DNA from: an uncultured Planctomycetaceae bacterium
Lineage (GTDB): Bacteria; Planctomycetota; Planctomycetia; Pirellulales; UBA1268
Assembly (NCBI GenBank): GCA_903885565.1
Contig: CAISJI010000022.1
Location: 24,525 to 88,524 of the forward strand
DNA length: 64,000 nucleotides
Direction: 5' to 3'
The translations under genes were made by a program, and so were the position numbers. Positions 8,650 to 17,523 of this stretch are shown here, one piece after another. Under the pieces are notes generated by a model, which was not told the DNA's origin, did not search any database, and worked only from the letters and a program-made list of their open reading frames with translations. The stretch's first letter is position 1. Each line of letters starts with the position of its first letter.

Positions 8650-9177
8650 CTTAATCGTCGGCTTTGCCTGTGTCAAGCAGGTGGTCGAAATTTTTTAACG
8701 CCGCCGTAAAGGCTTTCTGTGGGGCCTCTTTCCCGGGCTTCACGCACTGCCGGAACGGCCATCGGCGTTGGCTTGGCGGGGCTCCCGACTGGTCGCGGGC
8801 CTGGAAAAAATTCCATCTCCATGACACGCCGACACACGCTGTCCGCGGGAACATTCGGCCCTGACCTGTTCCTGCCGCAACACCCTCAAAAACCAAGGCT
8901 GGCCGGAGAAACAACCGCCGCTGCGGGCGGCAGATGACTTTTCCGCAGAAAACCGGCCATGACCCCGCCGCCGCAGCCTGCTACGATCCCCCTCGATTGG
9001 GAAACCATCTGAGCCGCGACCGCTCGCAAGGTCGGCACCGCCAGTAGGGAAATGGCGGCCGGACCGGGGCACCTGTTCTTGCCCCGCGTTCGAGAATCCG
9101 GTTTTCAAGCCCTGTTGCCTGTGGCATCCGGGCCTGCCTCGTGGCTTCCCAACTCTTCTTCGGTCAGGTACGAGACC
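8650..9177. other. Non-coding stretch, nothing recognised
   Basis: About 530 bp between the operator pair and the hydroxylase-like gene. The short open frames have no recognisable domain or convincing ribosome-binding site. No clear promoter, RNA gene or repeat was seen. Confidence 0.5.
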
Positions 9178-9741
9178 ATGGTGTTTTTTCTGCAGATGGT
9201 AGGGCTATTCGCCGCTCTGGTCGTGCTGATGTCGCTGATCGAGCATCAGGTGCACAGCCGCTTGATGCACAAAAAGCCGCGATTCTCACTGTTTCGCGGT
9301 TCTCCCGCGCGGCTGAAAATCTTCACGCAGCATGCTGTCGTTCACCACCGCCAGTATTTCAAGGCGTTTCACGATGCGCCGGTGCCGCACGGCGAGGATC
9401 GGGGGATCCGCCTGAATCTGCGGGAAGGACTGATGGAATCGCTCCCGGTGAGCCTCGTGCTCGTGTTTTTCTCAACCCCCGCGGCGATCATGTTTCCCGT
9501 GGTTGTCTGCCTCCACCATCTGATGTGGAATCAGATCCACCTGGAGATGCACAAGCCGGAGGACCGGTTCTTCGCCAAGTGGCCGTTCTATAAATTGCTC
9601 GCCCGACACCATTATCTCCACCACCGGCATCCCGACAAAAACTTCAACGTCGCTCTTCCAGTGGGCGATCTGATCTTTGGCACACTCGCCAAAGCCGATG
9701 AGGCCGACAGGCAGGGAATGATTGCCGAGGGAATCGGCTAG
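9178..9741 (+). CDS. Fatty acid hydroxylase-superfamily membrane protein
   Basis: 187 residues from the ATG at 9178; an open frame extends upstream to 9052, but that part has no membrane character. Hydrophobic segments near the N-terminus and at ~95-120 would span the membrane. Clustered histidines of the di-iron hydroxylase/desaturase superfamily are seen: HxxHSRLMH, HAVVHHRQ, HHLMWNQIHLEMH and HHYLHHRHPDKNFNV. The last is the typical end motif of sterol/carotene hydroxylase-type proteins. The reaction would be O2-dependent hydroxylation of a lipid or isoprenoid. The substrate is unknown and no partner gene lies nearby. Confidence 0.78.
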   Translation: MVFFLQMVGLFAALVVLMSLIEHQVHSRLMHKKPRFSLFRGSPARLKIFTQHAVVHHRQYFKAFHDAPVPHGEDRGIRLNLREGLMESLPVSLVLVFFSTPAAIMFPVVVCLHHLMWNQIHLEMHKPEDRFFAKWPFYKLLARHHYLHHRHPDKNFNVALPVGDLIFGTLAKADEADRQGMIAEGIG

Positions 9742-9827
9742 GCTTTGTCTGTAGCCGGCTGCGATGCCCGTCGGCTAGGGAAACTCTCGGGCTTTGTCCG
9801 CGTGCAAACAGTGAGCCGGCTGCGGGA

Positions 9828-9883
9828 CGGCAAAAGTCTCGTCGCATGCGCTCCTCGAGCGTTCGCCGATCCCTCCGCCTCCG
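9828..9883 (+). repeat. 56-bp direct repeat, copy 1
   Basis: This 56-bp block is repeated without mismatch at 10005-10060, with 121 bp between the copies. It lies in the non-coding 9742-10098 stretch, between the hydroxylase-like gene and the 3' end of the glucose-6-phosphate isomerase gene. A weaker duplicated unit (GATGCC-GTCGGC-GGGAAAC) starts near 9763 and again near 9914. Confidence 0.85.
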
Positions 9884-9920
9884 ACTTTCGGTGGACCAAG
9901 GCATCGCCGGATGCGATGCC

Positions 9921-9958
9921 GTCGGCACGGGAAACCCTTGGCGTTTCCCTCGGCCGAC
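9921..9958. other. Hairpin between the 56-bp repeats
   Basis: GTCGGC-ac-GGGAAAC pairs with GTTTCCC-tcg-GCCGAC around a short loop (9921-9926 and 9929-9935 with 9942-9948 and 9953-9958). There is no U-run on either side, so it is not an ordinary terminator. It is probably part of the repeat module filling this intergenic region. Confidence 0.5.
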
Positions 9959-10004
9959 CTTAGCGGACAAAGGCCATGGATGGCGTTGTCCGCGTATCCT
10001 AAGC

Positions 10005-10060
10005 CGGCAAAAGTCTCGTCGCATGCGCTCCTCGAGCGTTCGCCGATCCCTCCGCCTCCG
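10005..10060 (+). repeat. 56-bp direct repeat, copy 2
   Basis: Identical to 9828-9883. It ends about 40 bp before the stop codon of the glucose-6-phosphate isomerase gene, which is read from the other strand. Confidence 0.85.
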
Positions 10061-10098
10061 TCGCTCGATAAGTTGGAGTGGCTATGGCTTCGCGTGCG

Positions 10099-11733
10099 CT
10101 ATTTGGCACGCCGGGCCCGGTAGCGGCGGATGAGGGCGTTGGTGGAGCTGTCGTGCTTGAGCTTTGGCTCCGTGGGCGACTCCAGCTCACAGATGATCTT
10201 CTGGGCGAGCTGCTTGCCGAGCTCGACGCCCCATTGGTCAAAGCAATTGATGCCCCACACCGCTCCCTGTGTGAACACAGCATGCTCGTAGAGCGCGACC
10301 AGCGCTCCGAGCGTGGCGGGATCGAGAATGTCGGCCATGATCACGTTCGACGGCCGGTTGCCCGCAAACACCCTATGCGGCACGAGCCACTCCGGTGTGC
10401 CCTCAGCCCGCACCTCCTCGGCCGACTTCCCGAAGGCAAGCGCCTCGGCTTGGGCAAACACATTCGAGATCAGATAGTCGTGATGGCGGCCGAGCTGGTT
10501 GTGCGAGCGGTTGAAGCCGAGAAAATCACAGGGGATCAGGTGCGTGCCCTGATGGATCAGCTGATAGAAGGAGTGCTGGCCGTTGGTGCCCGGCTCGCCC
10601 CAGTAGACAGGCCCTGTGCTGCAGGTGACCGGCTGGCCGTCGAGCCGTACCGACTTGCCGTTGCTCTCCATCGTGAGCTGCTGCAGGTAGGCCGGAAACC
10701 GCTTCAGATACTGCTCATAGGGGAGCACGGCGATGCTCTGGGCCCCGAAAAAGTCGGTATACAAAACCGCCAACAGCCCCATCAGCACGGGGAGATTCTG
10801 CTCCAGCGGTGCGGTACGGAAGTGTTCGTCCATGGCCCGAAAGCCGCCGAGCAGGCTCGCGAAATTCTGCGGCCCAATCGCGATCATCGTGGAGAGCCCG
10901 ATCGCTGAATCGAGCGAATAGCGGCCGCCGACCCAGTCCCAGAAGCCAAACATATTTGCCGTGTCGATGCCGAACTCGGCCACCTTGGCGGCGTTGGTCG
11001 ACACGGCCACGAAGTGCCGGGCCACCACGGCAGCGTCGCCCCCCATGCCGGCCAGAATCCAGGCCCGGGCAGTCTGGGCATTGGCCATGGTCTCGAGCGT
11101 GGTGAACGTCTTGGAGGAGATGATGAAGAGCGTTTCGGCAGGATCGAGATCGACCACAGCCTCGGCGAAGTCGGTGCCGTCGACATTGGAGACGAAGCGG
11201 CAGGTCAGCGAGCGGTCGGAATAGTGCCGCAGCGCCTCATAGGCCATGACGGGCCCCAGATCAGAGCCGCCGATTCCGATATTCACGATTGTTTTGATCC
11301 GCTTGCCGCTGGCGCCCCGCCAGGCGCCGCTGCGCACTGTGTCAGCGAAGGCGCCCATCGCCTTGAGCACCGCGTGCACCGCCGGCACAACATTCTCCCC
11401 ATCGACGTTGATCGTCGCCCCCTCAGGCGCCCGCAGCGCCACATGGAGCACCGCCCGATTTTCAGTGAGGTTGATCTTTTCGCCGCTGAACATCGCCTCG
11501 CGGCGGGCCTCCAGGCCCGTCTCGCGGGCCAGCGTCACCAGCAGCCTGAGCGTCTCGTCGGTAACGCGGTTCTTGGAGTAGTCAAGAAAGAGCCCGGCTC
11601 CCTCGGCATGCATCCGCTCACCGCGGGTGGCATCGGCGGCGAAGAGATCGCCGATCGTGGTCGCAGCGATCCGCTCGCGGTGGGCGGCAAGCGCCTTCCA
11701 GGCGGGAAGGTCGGTGGGGGCTGGGAGACTCAT
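10099..11733 (-). CDS. pgi: Glucose-6-phosphate isomerase
   Basis: 544 residues from the ATG at 11733 (MSLPAPTDL), close to the ~549 of the E. coli enzyme. The open frame runs 59 codons further upstream but would overlap the divergent kinase start. Family signatures: [12 protein letters not shown], the sugar-phosphate loop [24 protein letters not shown] and [13 protein letters not shown] near the end, which carry the catalytic Glu/His/Lys region. It interconverts glucose 6-phosphate and fructose 6-phosphate in the cytoplasm. It diverges from a ROK sugar kinase, so the pair would make and then isomerise glucose 6-phosphate. Confidence 0.97.
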   Translation of the reverse strand: MSLPAPTDLPAWKALAAHRERIAATTIGDLFAADATRGERMHAEGAGLFLDYSKNRVTDETLRLLVTLARETGLEARREAMFSGEKINLTENRAVLHVALRAPEGATINVDGENVVPAVHAVLKAMGAFADTVRSGAWRGASGKRIKTIVNIGIGGSDLGPVMAYEALRHYSDRSLTCRFVSNVDGTDFAEAVVDLDPAETLFIISSKTFTTLETMANAQTARAWILAGMGGDAAVVARHFVAVSTNAAKVAEFGIDTANMFGFWDWVGGRYSLDSAIGLSTMIAIGPQNFASLLGGFRAMDEHFRTAPLEQNLPVLMGLLAVLYTDFFGAQSIAVLPYEQYLKRFPAYLQQLTMESNGKSVRLDGQPVTCSTGPVYWGEPGTNGQHSFYQLIHQGTHLIPCDFLGFNRSHNQLGRHHDYLISNVFAQAEALAFGKSAEEVRAEGTPEWLVPHRVFAGNRPSNVIMADILDPATLGALVALYEHAVFTQGAVWGINCFDQWGVELGKQLAQKIICELESPTEPKLKHDSSTNALIRRYRARRAK

Positions 11734-11857
11734 GGCAGGTTCCTGCGGTCGCAATGGTGGGTGAAGTTCGGCCCGATTAGACTGTAGGCGATCGGTTGGC
11801 GGGAAGTGCCGGCCGGGGCCCGCCTGCCGGGCAACCGCTCTCCGGGAAAATAGCCAG

Positions 11858-12553
11858 ATGAAAAACCCGCTCGCCATCGATATCGGAGGCTCTCGCGTCA
11901 AGCTCCGCATTCCGGGGGTGCCGGAGAAGCGTCACTTTGAAAGCGGCCCCACCCTCACCCCCGGCCAGATGGTGGAGGGAGTGAAAAGGCTGACGGGCGA
12001 CTGGGATTTTGACTCCGTCTCGATCGGCCTGCCGGCACCGATCCGCAACAACCACCCGGCACGCCAACCAGCCAATCTGGGGCCCGGATGGGTGGAATTT
12101 GACTACGACGACGATTTCGGCCTGCCAGTCAAGCTGATCAACGATGCCGCCATGCAGGCGGTGGGGAGCTACCGCGAGGGACGCATGCTCTTTCTGGGAC
12201 TGGGTACGGGGCTCGGCTCCTGCCTGATCGTCAATCACAGCATCATGCCACTGGAACTGGCCCACCTCCCCTACCGCAAAGGGAAATCGTTCGAGAACTA
12301 TCTGGGAGACCGCAGCCTCAAGCACCTCGGCAAGAAACGCTGGCGCCGGCATGTGGCTGATGTGTGCGCCATTTTTTACGCGGCGCTGTTGCCAGACGAG
12401 ATCGTGATCGGCGGTGGCAACGTGGCGAATCTTGCGGAGATGCCGGAGCATTGTCGGGCCGGCGACAACTCCCACGCCTTCGAAGGGGGCTTTCGCCTCT
12501 GGCAGCCGGAGTGGGCCGCCGCCGTGCCGGTCTATGACGACCGCCCGACGTAA
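11858..12553 (+). CDS. ROK-family sugar kinase (polyphosphate glucokinase-like)
   Basis: 231 residues. The phosphate-binding [10 protein letters not shown] is at the very N-terminus. [19 protein letters not shown] and the second phosphate loop LGLGTGLGS follow, the order seen in ROK kinases and bacterial polyphosphate glucokinases. The Cys-rich zinc motif of ROK repressors/hexokinases is absent, as in the polyphosphate-glucokinase branch. The protein is a little short (usually ~250). It lies divergently 124 bp from pgi, which supports glucose as substrate. Whether ATP or polyphosphate is the donor cannot be read here. Confidence 0.82.
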   Translation: MKNPLAIDIGGSRVKLRIPGVPEKRHFESGPTLTPGQMVEGVKRLTGDWDFDSVSIGLPAPIRNNHPARQPANLGPGWVEFDYDDDFGLPVKLINDAAMQAVGSYREGRMLFLGLGTGLGSCLIVNHSIMPLELAHLPYRKGKSFENYLGDRSLKHLGKKRWRRHVADVCAIFYAALLPDEIVIGGGNVANLAEMPEHCRAGDNSHAFEGGFRLWQPEWAAAVPVYDDRPT

Positions 12554-12658
12554 CAGGCTGCCAAAGCCAAGCGCCGCAAGGAAGACGGGAACGTGTCGAT
12601 TGAGCAGACGCTCGATTTGAATCGACGATCATGGGTCACCCGCCCCCCATCCCCCTTT

Positions 12659-14302
12659 TCACCCGAACAGTTTTCCAGCCTGCTGGATCGTTATCCACAG
12701 GCCCCAGCCCAGCGGCAGGCTCACCAGCAACCAGAACAGCAGGAGCTTTAGGCCACCACCGGCAGGTGCGGGGAGGTGAACTGCACCGCCGGCTGCACGC
12801 TCGGCAGTCGATCGATTGCTCGGCTGCAAGCCGGCGGTAAATAGGCTCGGGGGAACCGGCCGCACCGCGAGGTTGCAGCAGAATCCCACCGCCAGCAGGG
12901 TAGCGAGAAGATACATCGTCTGATCATAGGCGGCGCTTCGCGGCACCCCGGAGCGGACCTGAAATTCGTTGAGATAATTGACCAGCACGGGCCCCAGAAT
13001 GCCGGCCACGCTCCACGCGGTCAGCAACCGGCCATGGATGGCCCCCACCTGCTGGGTGCCGAACAGGTCGGCCAGATAGGCGGGTATCGTCGCGAAGCCG
13101 CCGCCATACATCGTCAGAATCAAACAGAAAAGAGCGCAGAACAGAGCCACGTTTCCCCGCTGACCGGCCCACGGCACCAGGGCATAGAGCAGTCCTCCGA
13201 GCAGAAAAAAAATGCCATACGTGATGCGCCTGCCGAGCAGATCCGACAGCGAAGCCCAGAAAAATCTGCCGGCGATGTTGAACAGACTCAGCAGGCCGGT
13301 GAAGCCAGCCCCGATCGCCGCCACCTGCGCCAGCTGGCTCGCATCGAGAGCATCGAATTCGACGCCCCTCCCCAGAAGCCTCCCGCCGAAAATCTCCTGG
13401 AGCATCGGAGAGGCCATGCCGATCACTCCGATGCCGGCCGACACATTCAGACAGAGCACCAACCACAACAGCCAGAACTGCGGAGTTTGGCAGGCCCGGT
13501 TCACAGGCACGTACTGCCCCGCATCGACCCCGAGCTGGCCTTCTCTTGCGCCGCCTGCCGGCTGCCAGCCCGGCGGCGTCCATCCGGCGGGGGGCACGCG
13601 GTAGGCAAAGGCTCCCAGCAGCATGAACAGAAAGTAGATGGCTGCCAGCACCAGAAACGTCTGCCACACGCCCACCGATTCAGGGGTGGCAAAATGCCTC
13701 ATCAGCCGGTCGGCCAAGGGGGAGCCGATCATGGCCCCGCCGCCGAATCCCATGATCGCCATGCCCGTCGCCATCCCCCTCCGATCGGGAAACCATTTGA
13801 TCAGCGTCGATACCGGAGAGATGTACCCCAATCCCAATCCGATCCCGCCAATCACGCCCGCCCCCAGCCAGACCAGCCACAATTGGTGCCAGTAGACACC
13901 GGCCGCAGAGATCACCAGCCCCCCGCACCAACAGAAGGCCGACACGACCCCCGCCTTGCGCGGGCCGGCTTTTTCCAGCCAGGCGCCAAAGATCGCAGCA
14001 CTGGAACCGAGAAACACAAAAAAAAGCGTGTAGATCCAACCCAGCAGCGGTTTATCCCAGTCGCACGTCGTGGTGACGAGCTTCCCAAGGAGCCCCATGC
14101 CAGCAGGGGAGGGTATCGGCGAGGTGATCCCCACGGCCTTGGTCAGCGGCAGCCAGAACACGGAGAAGCCGTAGGCCATGCCGATGCACAGATGGATGCA
14201 CAGGGCTGCCGGCGGCACGAACCACCGGTTGAACCCGGGCCCGGCAATCGTCGCTTCCCTCGCCAACAGGCTGCTGACGCGTCCCACAATCGTGCCGGGC
14301 AT
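12659..14302 (-). CDS. MFS transporter, oxalate/formate antiporter (OFA)-like
   Basis: 547 residues from the ATG at 14302, preferred over the upstream ATG (14323) because AAGGA lies five bases before it. About 12 hydrophobic segments are visible. GFNRWFVPPAALCIHLCIGMA followed by YGFSVFWLPL near the N-terminus is characteristic of the OFA branch of the major facilitator superfamily. WFPDRRGMATGMAIMGFGGGA is the central-loop motif. Proteins of this group exchange small organic acids across the inner membrane, but many members are uncharacterised. It diverges from a cytochrome P450, with no other shared pathway gene. Confidence 0.87.
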   Translation of the reverse strand: MPGTIVGRVSSLLAREATIAGPGFNRWFVPPAALCIHLCIGMAYGFSVFWLPLTKAVGITSPIPSPAGMGLLGKLVTTTCDWDKPLLGWIYTLFFVFLGSSAAIFGAWLEKAGPRKAGVVSAFCWCGGLVISAAGVYWHQLWLVWLGAGVIGGIGLGLGYISPVSTLIKWFPDRRGMATGMAIMGFGGGAMIGSPLADRLMRHFATPESVGVWQTFLVLAAIYFLFMLLGAFAYRVPPAGWTPPGWQPAGGAREGQLGVDAGQYVPVNRACQTPQFWLLWLVLCLNVSAGIGVIGMASPMLQEIFGGRLLGRGVEFDALDASQLAQVAAIGAGFTGLLSLFNIAGRFFWASLSDLLGRRITYGIFFLLGGLLYALVPWAGQRGNVALFCALFCLILTMYGGGFATIPAYLADLFGTQQVGAIHGRLLTAWSVAGILGPVLVNYLNEFQVRSGVPRSAAYDQTMYLLATLLAVGFCCNLAVRPVPPSLFTAGLQPSNRSTAERAAGGAVHLPAPAGGGLKLLLFWLLVSLPLGWGLWITIQQAGKLFG

Positions 14303-14524
14303 TGTATTCCTTCCTCGCTTCACTCAAGCCCGCAGCCAGCGGCGCACAAGCGAGGCTGCTCTCCTCTGGAGGCAGGTTCTTTCTGTCCGTCGGCAGGGGA
14401 GATGGTTCCCAACCGTATCGAGCCCGCAGCGAAGAGGATACAATTTTTGCGGCGAAGCCACCTCCCAGTTTCCCCTGAGCAGACTCCCACTCCAGCCAGG
14501 TTTCCGCCGGGGATGCCACACATC

Positions 14525-15661
14525 ATGCACAATCTCCCCGATCCCTTTCGCGAGAAGCGGCAGACCGACGGGGTTCTCTCCTGCCCGTATGGCAGCGAGG
14601 AGATCCTCATGATCCTGCGCCACGAAGATGTGCGGCGGGCTGCGAAGGACTGGAAAACCTTCAGCTCCGATGCGCCGTTTCGCGTGCCGGTGCCCTCGGA
14701 AGAGGATCTCCGCACGATGCGGCAACTGCCGATCGAGGTCGATCCCCCGGAGCACACCGACTACCGAAAGCTGGTCGATCCCTTTTTTCTGCGGGCCAGG
14801 GAGCCGGCATTCCAGGCCCGCATCGAAACGCTCGTCCACGACATGCTCCGCGAGGCGTTTGCCTGCGATGCGCTCGAGGTAGTCAATGGTTTTGCACTGC
14901 CATTGCAATCGCGGGCGTTGGCGGTGCTGCTCAATCTGCCGCAGTCGGAAGCCGAAATCTGGATCGGCTGGGGAATCCATGTCTTCCACGGCGCCGGCGG
15001 GAATCAGGGGGCGGGCCTCGAGGCCTATCATCAAGCCCAGTTCGACAGGGCAGAAGCCAATCCTGGCGATGATTTCTTCAGCCTCCTGACGCAGGCGACC
15101 TACCGCGGACGCCCACTGACCCGCGCGGAGATGATGGGGTTTGCCAATCTCACGTTCGCCGGTGGCCGCGACACGATCATCCACACCGTCGCCTGCGTCA
15201 TCCACCATCTGGCAACGCACCCCGAGGCGCTCGAATTTCTCCGCGAAGATCCCGGCCGGATCATCCATGCCAGCGAGGAATTTTTCCGCGTGTTCATGCC
15301 ACTGACGCACATTGGGCGGGTCTGCCCGGTGGAAACTCAGGTGCATGGCGTGAATGTGGCGGCGGGCCACCGCGTTTCCCTTGGATGGGCATCGGCCAAT
15401 CTCGATGAACAGGCATTTGAGGCGCCTGAGGAAATCCGCCTCGATCGCAAGCCGAATCCCCACGTCTCGTTTGGATTCGGGGCGCATCTTTGCCTCGGAG
15501 CGGCCCACTCGCGCACGGTGGTGCGAGCACTCCTTGCACTCTGCTGCCAGCGCGTGAGGAAGATTCGGGTGCTTGAGGCACACCCGCGCATAGAACGCAC
15601 CGCCGCCTACGATCGCCCACTGGGATTCGAGTCGCTCACTGTCGCCATCGAAGCGCTCTGA
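14525..15661 (+). CDS. Cytochrome P450
   Basis: 378 residues from the ATG at 14525; an ATG at 14513 is equally possible. Seen: the I-helix oxygen-binding segment FAGGRDTIIH, the K-helix ExxR as EEFFR, and the haem loop FGFGAHLCLGAAHSR, where the Cys is the haem thiolate ligand. EVDPPEHTDYRKLVDPFF is the standard N-terminal bacterial P450 element. No membrane anchor, so a soluble class I enzyme needing ferredoxin and reductase; neither is encoded nearby. Substrate unknown. A much longer open frame (from 13034) covers it in the same frame, but its first part is antisense to the MFS gene. Confidence 0.93.
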   Translation: MHNLPDPFREKRQTDGVLSCPYGSEEILMILRHEDVRRAAKDWKTFSSDAPFRVPVPSEEDLRTMRQLPIEVDPPEHTDYRKLVDPFFLRAREPAFQARIETLVHDMLREAFACDALEVVNGFALPLQSRALAVLLNLPQSEAEIWIGWGIHVFHGAGGNQGAGLEAYHQAQFDRAEANPGDDFFSLLTQATYRGRPLTRAEMMGFANLTFAGGRDTIIHTVACVIHHLATHPEALEFLREDPGRIIHASEEFFRVFMPLTHIGRVCPVETQVHGVNVAAGHRVSLGWASANLDEQAFEAPEEIRLDRKPNPHVSFGFGAHLCLGAAHSRTVVRALLALCCQRVRKIRVLEAHPRIERTAAYDRPLGFESLTVAIEAL

Positions 15662-15702
15662 CGTTCGGGGATTTTTGAGGAATTTGAGGAAAGGGATCTG
15701 CT

Positions 15703-16794
15703 ATGGAGTTTTCACGCCGCAGGCTGCTGGAAACCAGCGGCACCACGCTGGCCTATTCCCTCCTCGCGCCCGCCTGGGCGCAGCAGGTGGACGCCCCGCC
15801 GGCCCCCAAGGCGAAGCCTGATCCCTATGCCGATGGCGTGCTGGTTGCCGGGGAACCGCCCCTGCCGATCCCAGGTGCCTTCACCTTCGCAGTGCTGCCC
15901 GACACGCAGTTTTACGCCGAGAATTTTCCCCAAACATTCACCGCCCAAACGAATTGGATCGCCACCAACCGGCAGCAGCGGCGGATCGCCGGCGTGTTTC
16001 ATCTCGGCGACATCACCAACAACAACACCGCTCAAGAGTGGGAAAACGCTCAAGCTTCGATGCGGGTGCTCACTGCGGCCAAGATTCCCTGCTGCATGGT
16101 GCCGGGCAACCACGACTACGGCCCCGGTGGAAAGGGGAGCGACCGCACAACACGCCTCAACGACTATTTCTCGATCGCCGATCTGCGGCGGCGGAAAGAG
16201 TGGGGAGGCAGCTACGACCGCGAGCCCGACCGGCTGGAGAACACGTATCAGTTGCTCGAGGCGGAGGGGCGGAAGTTTCTCATCCTCGGCCTTGAGTTCG
16301 GCCCCCGGGCCGATGTCGTGCGCTGGGCGAATGAGGTGGCGGGGGCTCACCGGGGGCACGAGATCGTGCTGCTGACGCATGCCTTTGTCTACCACGACAA
16401 CACGCGCTACGACTGGAGGCAGTTCGGCTCCCTGCAGTCGTCCAATCCACACTCCTATAAGATGGCCAAAACCAGTGGCCAGGATGTGTCTGACGGCGAG
16501 GATCTGTGGCGGAATCTGGTGTCGCGCCACGGAAACTTCATCCTTACCATCAACGGGCATGTGGGGCCTGATGGCCTCGGTCGCCTCACCTCCCCTGCCG
16601 CCGACGGCCGCGGCATTCCGCAGACGCTCGTCAACTTTCAGTTTCGGCCGCAGGGGGGCGACGGCTGGCTGCGGCTGATCGAAATGCGTCCCGACGGCAC
16701 CGCGCAAACCTACGACTACTCCCCCACCCGCGGCCAGCGGAATGAATCGGATCAGAATCAGTTCCTGCTCAAGCTTCCGCCGATCCACGGCTGA
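15703..16794 (+). CDS. Tat-exported calcineurin-like metallophosphoesterase
   Basis: 363 residues. The N-terminus has a twin-arginine signal (FSRRRLLETSG, then a hydrophobic stretch ending in AWA). The metallophosphoesterase motifs follow in order: LPDTQFYAE, HLGDITNN, MVPGNHDY, LLTHAFVYHD and INGHVG, which supply the Asp/His/Asn ligands of a two-metal centre. It should act outside the cytoplasm on a phosphate ester. Similar planctomycete proteins are annotated only as phosphoesterases. It starts 41 bp after the P450, but a shared function is not evident. Confidence 0.9.
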   Translation: MEFSRRRLLETSGTTLAYSLLAPAWAQQVDAPPAPKAKPDPYADGVLVAGEPPLPIPGAFTFAVLPDTQFYAENFPQTFTAQTNWIATNRQQRRIAGVFHLGDITNNNTAQEWENAQASMRVLTAAKIPCCMVPGNHDYGPGGKGSDRTTRLNDYFSIADLRRRKEWGGSYDREPDRLENTYQLLEAEGRKFLILGLEFGPRADVVRWANEVAGAHRGHEIVLLTHAFVYHDNTRYDWRQFGSLQSSNPHSYKMAKTSGQDVSDGEDLWRNLVSRHGNFILTINGHVGPDGLGRLTSPAADGRGIPQTLVNFQFRPQGGDGWLRLIEMRPDGTAQTYDYSPTRGQRNESDQNQFLLKLPPIHG

Positions 16795-16851
16795 CCACTT
16801 GTTCCACAGCCTGCTCATAAAAGTCCCCTTCCGGCCTCGGGAACGCAACGG

Positions 16852-17523
16852 ATGCCATCTCGCTCAATCGACCGCCCCCGGCTGGAACTGATCCAACTGT
16901 GGGTCGATCTCGTCAGCAAGGTGCTCGGAGGCAGCGCCCTGCTGGTGGCCGCCTGGTGGACCTACACCAACTTCACGGTGGAACGCACGCACGATCCCAC
17001 GATGGTGGTGACGATTTCGCCGAGCGTACATCCGCTGCGGGAAGGAAAGGTTCTGCTCAACGTCGATGTCTTCATGCAGAACATCGGCAAGGTGGCGATC
17101 AGGCCGAAGTTTCCCCGGCAATCGGCCGACCACGATCTGGGGCTCGAGATCTCGATCGTGGAGATCCGGCCCCTGGAGCGGAGCCCTGCCGCAGTCGCAC
17201 CTCCGGCCACGGCGGAAGCGGATCCTCAAGCCGATCCAGCGGTTCCCTGGTTTGACTGGACGGCCGGCGACGGCAACCCCACCACGCTCCTGCAGAAGCG
17301 CAATCTGCTGGCCACGAGCGAGGATTTCCAGCAGGGACGCTACCAGCTCAATCCGGGTGTGAAATACCGCGAACCCTTCGCCTGTGTTGTCGACCACAAC
17401 AAGCTCTACGCGATCCGGGCCCGCTTCTGGACAGACGAGGGCTCAGTCGCCGATCTTGTGTATATCGATACCTTTCAGCCGGGGGAGAAGCCTGCCGTTC
17501 CCGCCCCCCACACTTTCCCGTGA
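16852..17523 (+). CDS. Hypothetical membrane-anchored protein
   Basis: 223 residues. One membrane segment lies near residues 22-40 (VLGGSALLVAAWWTYTNF), followed by a soluble domain with many beta-type segments. No known domain recognised. Its TGA overlaps the GTG start of the next gene (GTGA), so the two are likely co-translated. A piece of sequence just before it (tccacagcctgctca) resembles the end of the dispersed repeat found elsewhere in the window. Confidence 0.6.
   Translation: MPSRSIDRPRLELIQLWVDLVSKVLGGSALLVAAWWTYTNFTVERTHDPTMVVTISPSVHPLREGKVLLNVDVFMQNIGKVAIRPKFPRQSADHDLGLEISIVEIRPLERSPAAVAPPATAEADPQADPAVPWFDWTAGDGNPTTLLQKRNLLATSEDFQQGRYQLNPGVKYREPFACVVDHNKLYAIRARFWTDEGSVADLVYIDTFQPGEKPAVPAPHTFP

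Noticed and set aside
9742..10098. CRISPR-like repeat region
   Set aside because: Only two copies, 56 bp long and 121 bp apart, with no cas genes anywhere in the window.
13034..14520. Long plus-strand open frame running into the P450 gene (875 codons in total)
   Set aside because: Its first ~495 codons are antisense to the MFS transporter and are rich in Arg, Gln, His and Pro without any domain. Only the P450 part from ~14525 is real.
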